From NCBI GenBank assembly GCA_030619615.1, contig JAUXBC010000010.1, positions 1-17,651 of the forward strand: a DNA stretch of 17,651 nucleotides. Direction: 5' to 3'. Source of the stretch: Dehalococcoidia bacterium (lineage in GTDB: Bacteria > Chloroflexota > Dehalococcoidia > E44-bin15). How positions within the stretch are numbered: the stretch's first letter is position 1; every line of letters begins with the position of its first letter. The notes below the pieces were generated by a model. The model made no database searches. It was not told the origin of the DNA and saw nothing but the letters and a program-made list of their open reading frames with translations. Position numbers and translations under genes: made by a program. This document shows, one piece after another, positions 14,119 through 17,651 of this stretch.

Positions 14119-15455
14119 AGGATGGGCAGGTACCTCTTGAGCTCGTAATCGGTAACCTGGCTCCGATAATTGGCCCACTCGATCTCCTTGTTCCTGATGA
14201 AGCTGGAGAAGACGTGATCGCCGAGGCATCTCCTCACCAGGTCGCTATCTTTGGTCAATTGGATTGCCTCCAAGAGGCTCCCCGGCAGGGTTCCGATTTC
14301 CCTTCCTATCCTCTCCTTCTCGCTCATCTCAAATACATTCTCCTCCACAGGGTCGGGGAGCTCATATTCCCTTTCCACTCCCTCAAGCCCCGCGGCGAGC
14401 ATCACGCTGAAGGCGAGATAGGGATTGCAGGCTGGGTCCGGGGAGCGAAACTCCACCCTGGTGTCGCTCTCCTTCCCCGGCTTATACTCAGGCACCCTGA
14501 TCAGATCGGAGCGATTCCTTCTCGCCCAGGTGACATATATCGGGGCCTCATAGCCAGGAACAAGCCTCTTATAGGAATTGACCCACTGGCTGGTCACTGC
14601 AGTGATCTCCGGGGCATGCCTTAGCAAACCCGCAATGTAATGCTTGGCGATTTTCGAAAGATGATGCTCATCGTTTTTGTCGAAGAAGGCATTTCGGTCG
14701 CCCCTAAAAAGCGACATGTGGGTATGCATGCCGCTGCCATTGACCCCGAAGATAGGCTTGGGCATGAAGGTGGCGTAAACGCCATGCTTTATCGCCACCT
14801 CCTTGACCACCAAACGATAGGTCATCACATTATCGGCCATGGTAAAGGCATCGGCATACTTGAGGTCGATCTCATGCTGGCTGGGGGCAACCTCATGGTG
14901 GCTGTACTCCACCTTGATGCCCATTTCCTCCAGGGCGAGCACTGTCTCCCTCCTCAGGTCGCTAGCTACATCTGGCGGGGTCAAATCGAAGTAGCCACCC
15001 TCATCCAGGGGCTTTGTGCTCTTGGAATCTTCAAAGTAGAAATACTCAAGCTCAGGTCCCACATAGAGGGTGTAGCCAAGGTCGGCGGCCCTTTTAAGAT
15101 TCTTCTTCAGTATATACCTGGGGTCGCCCTCGAAGGGCTGCCCGCCGGGCAGGAGAATATCGCAGAACATCCTGGCAACCCCTCTCTCCACGGGCCTCCA
15201 GGGCAGGATCTGGAAGGTATTAGGATCGGGCAAGGCCACCATATCGCTTTCATCGATCCTGGCAAAGCCCTGGATCGATGAGCCATCGAATCCCATGCCA
15301 TCTTCCAGCGCCCCTTCAAGCTCCTCAATGGTGATGGCAAAGCTTTTCAGAAAGCCCAAGATATCGGTGAACCAGAGCCTGATGAATTTTACATCGTTCT
15401 CCTTCGCCGCCTTAAGGACGTCCTGTTTATCCTTCACCTTGGCACCCCCAGCCAT
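14115..15455 (-). CDS. glnA: Glutamine synthetase, type I-alpha
   Basis: This GS of about 446 residues makes glutamine from glutamate, ammonia and ATP as a dodecamer. Numbered from the upstream ATG at 15464 (449 residues), the motifs are GFDGSSI (58-64), the metal/glutamate site GPELEYF (136-142), HHEVAPSQHEID (189-200) with Glu191 and Glu198, NGSGMHTHMS (242-251), and RVEFRSPDPACNPYL. The FARIDESD segment keeps the Arg that in Bacillus GlnA (Arg62) mediates feedback inhibition, and there is no type I-beta insertion. The site of the adenylylated Tyr in E. coli GS is Phe here (ENVFEM), so adenylylation is not expected. I chose ATG 15455 because the -10 lies only 3 nt before ATG 15464. It is divergent from the mnmG remnant and convergent with the ABC permease. 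Confidence 0.95.
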   Translation of the reverse strand: MAGGAKVKDKQDVLKAAKENDVKFIRLWFTDILGFLKSFAITIEELEGALEDGMGFDGSSIQGFARIDESDMVALPDPNTFQILPWRPVERGVARMFCDILLPGGQPFEGDPRYILKKNLKRAADLGYTLYVGPELEYFYFEDSKSTKPLDEGGYFDLTPPDVASDLRRETVLALEEMGIKVEYSHHEVAPSQHEIDLKYADAFTMADNVMTYRLVVKEVAIKHGVYATFMPKPIFGVNGSGMHTHMSLFRGDRNAFFDKNDEHHLSKIAKHYIAGLLRHAPEITAVTSQWVNSYKRLVPGYEAPIYVTWARRNRSDLIRVPEYKPGKESDTRVEFRSPDPACNPYLAFSVMLAAGLEGVEREYELPDPVEENVFEMSEKERIGREIGTLPGSLLEAIQLTKDSDLVRRCLGDHVFSSFIRNKEIEWANYRSQVTDYELKRYLPIL

Positions 15456-15466
15456 TTTATTCATGT

Positions 15467-15495
15467 AGTATAGCAGAAATGGGGGCCTTTTTGAA
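15467..15495 (-). promoter_or_regulatory. glnA promoter with extended -10, near-leaderless
   Basis: Reading leftward, the -35 is TTCAAA (15495-15490, 4/6), the spacer is 17 bp and the extended -10 is TGCTATACT (hexamer 15472-15467, 5/6). The predicted start near 15460 gives only about 5 nt before ATG 15455. There is no Shine-Dalgarno sequence. A different upstream promoter would restore ATG 15464 as a possible start. Confidence 0.5.
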
Positions 15496-15529
15496 CGCTT
15501 TTTCGCCCTTTAAGCTGGCTAAACCGAAA

Positions 15530-15558
15530 TCGACTGCGATAGTAGATGATGGTAGAAT
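15530..15558 (+). promoter_or_regulatory. Promoter of the mnmG remnant, now upstream of the amidohydrolase
   Basis: The -35 is TCGACT (15530-15535, 4/6), the spacer is 17 bp and the -10 is TAGAAT (15553-15558, 5/6). The predicted start near 15565 is about 20 nt before the mnmG ATG. It is the only promoter I see for the amidohydrolase and fmdB. Confidence 0.5.
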
Positions 15559-15584
15559 AATATCAACGCCAAGGTCGAAAAAAG

Positions 15585-15647
15585 ATGTACGAGGTCATTG
15601 TCATCGGGGCCGGGCATGCCGGCTGCGAGGCGGCACTTGCGGCAGCA
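15585..15647 (+). pseudogene. mnmG: Truncated mnmG (gidA) 5' fragment
   Basis: The ATG at 15585 opens MYEVIVIGAGHAGCEAALAA plus one more Ala, the FAD-binding N-terminus (GxGxxG as GAGHAG) of MnmG, the tRNA U34 carboxymethylaminomethyl-modifying enzyme. Homology stops after 21 codons: the expected ArgMetGly continuation is replaced by WCMWRER. The frame then runs out at a TAA ending at 15710, inside the next gene. A full MnmG has about 620 residues, so over 95% is missing. Within three codons of the break lies the untranslated lead-in and Shine-Dalgarno of the amidohydrolase. The cause may be a deletion or rearrangement in the genome, or a chimeric assembly join. An intact mnmG should exist elsewhere if the fragment is a duplicate. 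Confidence 0.85.
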
Positions 15648-15678
15648 TGGTGCATGTGGAGAGAGCGAGGAGAGATTT

Positions 15679-17253
15679 ATGGCCAAAAAAGCAGACCTCA
15701 TCCTCTATAACGCCAATGCTTTGACCTTGGACCCAATAAGGCCAAGGGCGGCGCTGGTTGCGGTCAGGGAGGGGAGGATAATCTGGGTTGGCGAGAACGA
15801 GGAGCGAGAGAGGCTTAAGGGGCCGAAGACAAAGAGCATCGACTGTGGGGGCAAGACTTTGGTGCCCGGGTTTAACGATGCCCATTGCCATGTCTTCGCC
15901 TTTGCCTCAAGCCTTCTCAGCGTCGATTGTGGACCGCCCTCGGTGATTTCCATCGCCGATATCCAGTCTCAAATTCGAAAGCAGGCTCAAAAACTCCCCA
16001 AGGGCACCTGGATCAGGGCCACAGGTTATAATGAGTTCTATCTTGCCGAGAAGCGCCATCCCAACCGCTGGGACCTCGATCAGGCAGCCCCCGACCACCC
16101 AGTAAAGCTGGTGCACCGCTCCAGGCATGCCTGTGTGCTCAATAGTCTGGCACTTTCTTTAATAGGCATCTCTGTGGAGTCACCCGAGCCACCGGGCGGG
16201 ATAATAGAAAGGGATTTGGAGTCGGGGGAGCCTGACGGTATTCTATTCGAAATGCACTATTATATCGATGCCCTGGTGCCACCCCTTGCGGACGACGAGT
16301 TCGAAAAAGGGATCCGGCTTGCCGATGAGAAATACCTGTCCCTGGGCATCACCTCCCTTCAGGATGCCACAGTGCAAAACAGGCTTGAGGAGTGGCGCAC
16401 CTTCCAAAGATTGAGGGAGAGGGGAGAACTGACGCCTAGGTTATCGGTGATGATGGGCATCGATGCCCTCGGCGAACTCAAGGAAAGCGGCCTCTCTCCC
16501 CGCCATGGCGATGAGGGAATGCACCTGGGGGCAGCAAAAATAGTTCTGGATGAAACAACAGGGTCCCTTTACCCCAGCCAGGAGGAGCTTGAGGAAAAGG
16601 TGCTTCAGGCGCACCGCGCCGGTTTTCAGCTTGCCCTTCATGCCATCGAGGAGAGCACTATTGAAGCTGCGGCAAAGGCTCTGGAGCATGCCTTAGATCG
16701 AACCCCAAAGAGGGACCATCGTCATCGCATAGAGCACTGCTCAGTATGCCCACCGCCTTTACTAAAAAGGTTAAAAGACGTCCGCGCTATAGTGGTTACC
16801 CAGCCCTCTTTTATTTACTACAGTGGGGAGCGATACCTGGCGACAGTTCCTCAAGGGCAACTGAAGTGGCTGTACCGCATCGGCTCCTTCCTAAAGATGG
16901 GCTTGACACCAGCCGCCGGCTCCGACAGCCCCGTGGTGCCCATTAACCCCCTCGTTGGCATCTATGCTGCGGTCACCAGAAAGGCGGAGAGCGGTGAGGA
17001 GCTTCTTATTGGGGAGCGGATTTCGCCCTTTGAAGCCTTGAAGATATACACCCAAGCTGCCGCTTATGCCTCCTTCGAGGAGGGGGTGAAGGGCTCCATT
17101 GTTGTGGGCAAGCTAGCCGACCTCGCCCTGCTCAGCGCCGATCCCACCAAGGTGCCACCCGGGGAGATAAAGGAGATCAAAGTGGAGAGGACCATCGTTG
17201 ATGGCAGGGTCGTGTGGGAGGGTGCCATTGACTCCTTTCATGCTGCGGTGTAA
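15679..17253 (+). CDS. YtcJ-like metal-dependent amidohydrolase (family 3)
   Basis: This 524-residue amidohydrolase of the YtcJ/AepA-like group hydrolyses an unknown amide or related bond. An N-terminal beta-sandwich segment (1-60) leads into the TIM barrel with metal ligands DAHCH at 68-72 (His69, His71). The probable bridging Lys287 (AAKIVLDE) follows, with His321 (LALHAI), His353 (RIEHC) and Asp416 (GSDSP). The C-terminal sandwich strands (GKLADLALLS) close the fold. There is no signal peptide. I start at ATG 15679, preceded by AGGAG with 6-nt spacing. A longer in-frame ATG at 15598 would read through the mnmG remnant out of frame and adds 27 residues with no amidohydrolase similarity. The remnant's reading frame ends 31 nt inside this gene, so ribosomes translating it could feed re-initiation. 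fmdB follows 21 nt later. Confidence 0.92.
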   Translation: MAKKADLILYNANALTLDPIRPRAALVAVREGRIIWVGENEERERLKGPKTKSIDCGGKTLVPGFNDAHCHVFAFASSLLSVDCGPPSVISIADIQSQIRKQAQKLPKGTWIRATGYNEFYLAEKRHPNRWDLDQAAPDHPVKLVHRSRHACVLNSLALSLIGISVESPEPPGGIIERDLESGEPDGILFEMHYYIDALVPPLADDEFEKGIRLADEKYLSLGITSLQDATVQNRLEEWRTFQRLRERGELTPRLSVMMGIDALGELKESGLSPRHGDEGMHLGAAKIVLDETTGSLYPSQEELEEKVLQAHRAGFQLALHAIEESTIEAAAKALEHALDRTPKRDHRHRIEHCSVCPPPLLKRLKDVRAIVVTQPSFIYYSGERYLATVPQGQLKWLYRIGSFLKMGLTPAAGSDSPVVPINPLVGIYAAVTRKAESGEELLIGERISPFEALKIYTQAAAYASFEEGVKGSIVVGKLADLALLSADPTKVPPGEIKEIKVERTIVDGRVVWEGAIDSFHAAV

Positions 17254-17274
17254 AATAGAAAGCGGAAAAGGGAA

Positions 17275-17517
17275 ATGCCTATATATGAGTATCTTTGCCC
17301 CGGTTGTAACTGCAAATTCGAATTGCGGCGTTCCTTCAGCAAGGCCGATGAAGAGGCTTTGTGTCCCAGCTGTCATACCGCTGCCAAGAAGCTGTTTTCC
17401 ACTTTTGCCGCCTTCTCCAAAAGCGCCGAGGGGGGGTCTAGCTCAATAGCAGGCGCGGGCAATATCTGTGGCACCTGCGCCACCACAAGCTGTGCCACCT
17501 GCGACATACCAAGCTAA
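17275..17517 (+). CDS. FmdB-family zinc-ribbon protein
   Basis: This 80-residue small protein begins MPIYEYLCPGC, the hallmark of the FmdB family (putative regulatory protein of formamide/amide metabolism). The zinc ribbon uses Cys8/Cys11 and Cys30/Cys33 (LCPSC). After a Ser/Gly linker, a second Cys cluster near the C-terminus (CGTC, then SCATC) may bind another metal. FmdB was named from the Methylophilus formamidase cluster, so its place behind an amidohydrolase is suggestive, but family members occur in many contexts. The ATG follows AAAAGGGAA, 21 nt after the amidohydrolase stop, so the two are probably co-transcribed. It is convergent with the next gene, 6 bp away. Confidence 0.9.
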   Translation: MPIYEYLCPGCNCKFELRRSFSKADEEALCPSCHTAAKKLFSTFAAFSKSAEGGSSSIAGAGNICGTCATTSCATCDIPS

Positions 17518-17523
17518 GGGAGA

Positions 17524-17651
17524 TTAGGTTCGCCTCTGCCTCCTCCTTTTTAGTACGAAAAAGCCTCCAATCCCCCCGAGCACCAAGGCTTCCACCGCGA
17601 TGGCTCCAGCGATGAAAAACGTAGCATCACTGAAGAAACCCTGGGGAAACA
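17524..17651 (-). CDS. C-terminal end of a membrane protein, partial
   Basis: The last 41 residues of a leftward gene enter from the right edge and end with TAA. A hydrophobic helix of about 20 residues (ATFFIAGAIAVEALVLGGIGG, extending to FFVL) is followed by KRRRQRRT, a positively charged cytoplasmic stop-transfer tail. This is the shape of a C-terminal membrane anchor. No family can be named from so little. Convergent with fmdB, with no clear terminator between them; CTTTTT and AAAAAG arms at about 17549-17566 are weak and lie inside this frame. Confidence 0.6.
   Translation of the reverse strand, partial: FPQGFFSDATFFIAGAIAVEALVLGGIGGFFVLKRRRQRRT

Noticed and set aside
14640..15281. Rightward open frame of 213 codons opposite glnA
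   Set aside because: It is antisense to unmistakable glutamine synthetase motifs and has no independent coding evidence.
15598..15678. Longer amidohydrolase start adding 27 residues
   Set aside because: The added codons lie in the mnmG remnant out of its frame, show no amidohydrolase similarity, and the ATG at 15679 has a proper AGGAG site.
1..17651. tRNA, rRNA, CRISPR, IS element or phage genes
   Set aside because: No cloverleaf, repeat-spacer pattern, transposase or integrase motif, or terminal inverted repeat was seen on either strand by eye.

Overview
The window is a compact bacterial chromosome segment of moderately high G+C content. It carries about eighteen protein genes and one gene remnant, with no rRNA, tRNA, CRISPR array, phage or IS genes that I can see. 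The order recA-recX-rny-ymdB-PHP phosphoesterase, corrinoid/acyl-CoA genes, B-box zinc-finger membrane proteins and GSI-alpha glutamine synthetase would fit an anaerobic Chloroflexota lineage (Dehalococcoidia-like). That assignment is inference; a deep-branching Firmicute-like lineage is not excluded.

Region 1 (1-3915): two divergent transcription units share the 2005-2291 intergenic region. Leftward: a MetH-reactivation-domain-like protein with a Cys-rich tail, a crotonase lacking one catalytic Glu, and a corrinoid (B12-binding) protein that runs off the left edge. Rightward: a short-chain dehydrogenase and a crotonase with both catalytic Glu residues. The intergenic region has a perfect FNR/CRP-type palindrome lying over the -10 of the leftward promoter. 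Together this looks like a corrinoid methyl-transfer module beside an acyl-CoA oxidation module, possibly under anaerobic or redox control.

Region 2 (3967-10933, leftward): housekeeping RNA/DNA genes. recA has its own promoter and an intrinsic terminator before recX. rny has its own near-consensus promoter and heads a tightly coupled operon: rny, ymdB, PHP phosphoesterase, alpha/beta hydrolase, plsY, B-box membrane protein. Three of the junctions are 4-bp stop/start overlaps.

Region 3 (10994-14118): nadE (leftward) and an ABC-2 exporter (rightward) are divergent. Their overlapping promoters share a palindromic -10 and a 17-bp perfect inverted repeat. The exporter ATPase has an N-terminal membrane anchor, which is unusual. 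The permease ends by overlapping the glnA stop codon in a shared CTAG.

Region 4 (14115-17651): glnA (GSI-alpha, leftward) is divergent from a decapitated mnmG (gidA). Only the promoter, start and about 21 codons of mnmG survive, fused just upstream of a YtcJ-type amidohydrolase. An FmdB-type zinc-ribbon protein follows, and then the C-terminal end of a membrane protein enters from the right edge on the opposite strand.

The most notable items are the mnmG remnant and promoter capture, the shared nadE/ABC operator, the corrinoid cluster with its FNR-like site, short-leader (near-leaderless) promoters at nadE and glnA, the membrane-anchored ABC ATPase, and a non-canonical RecA Walker A.
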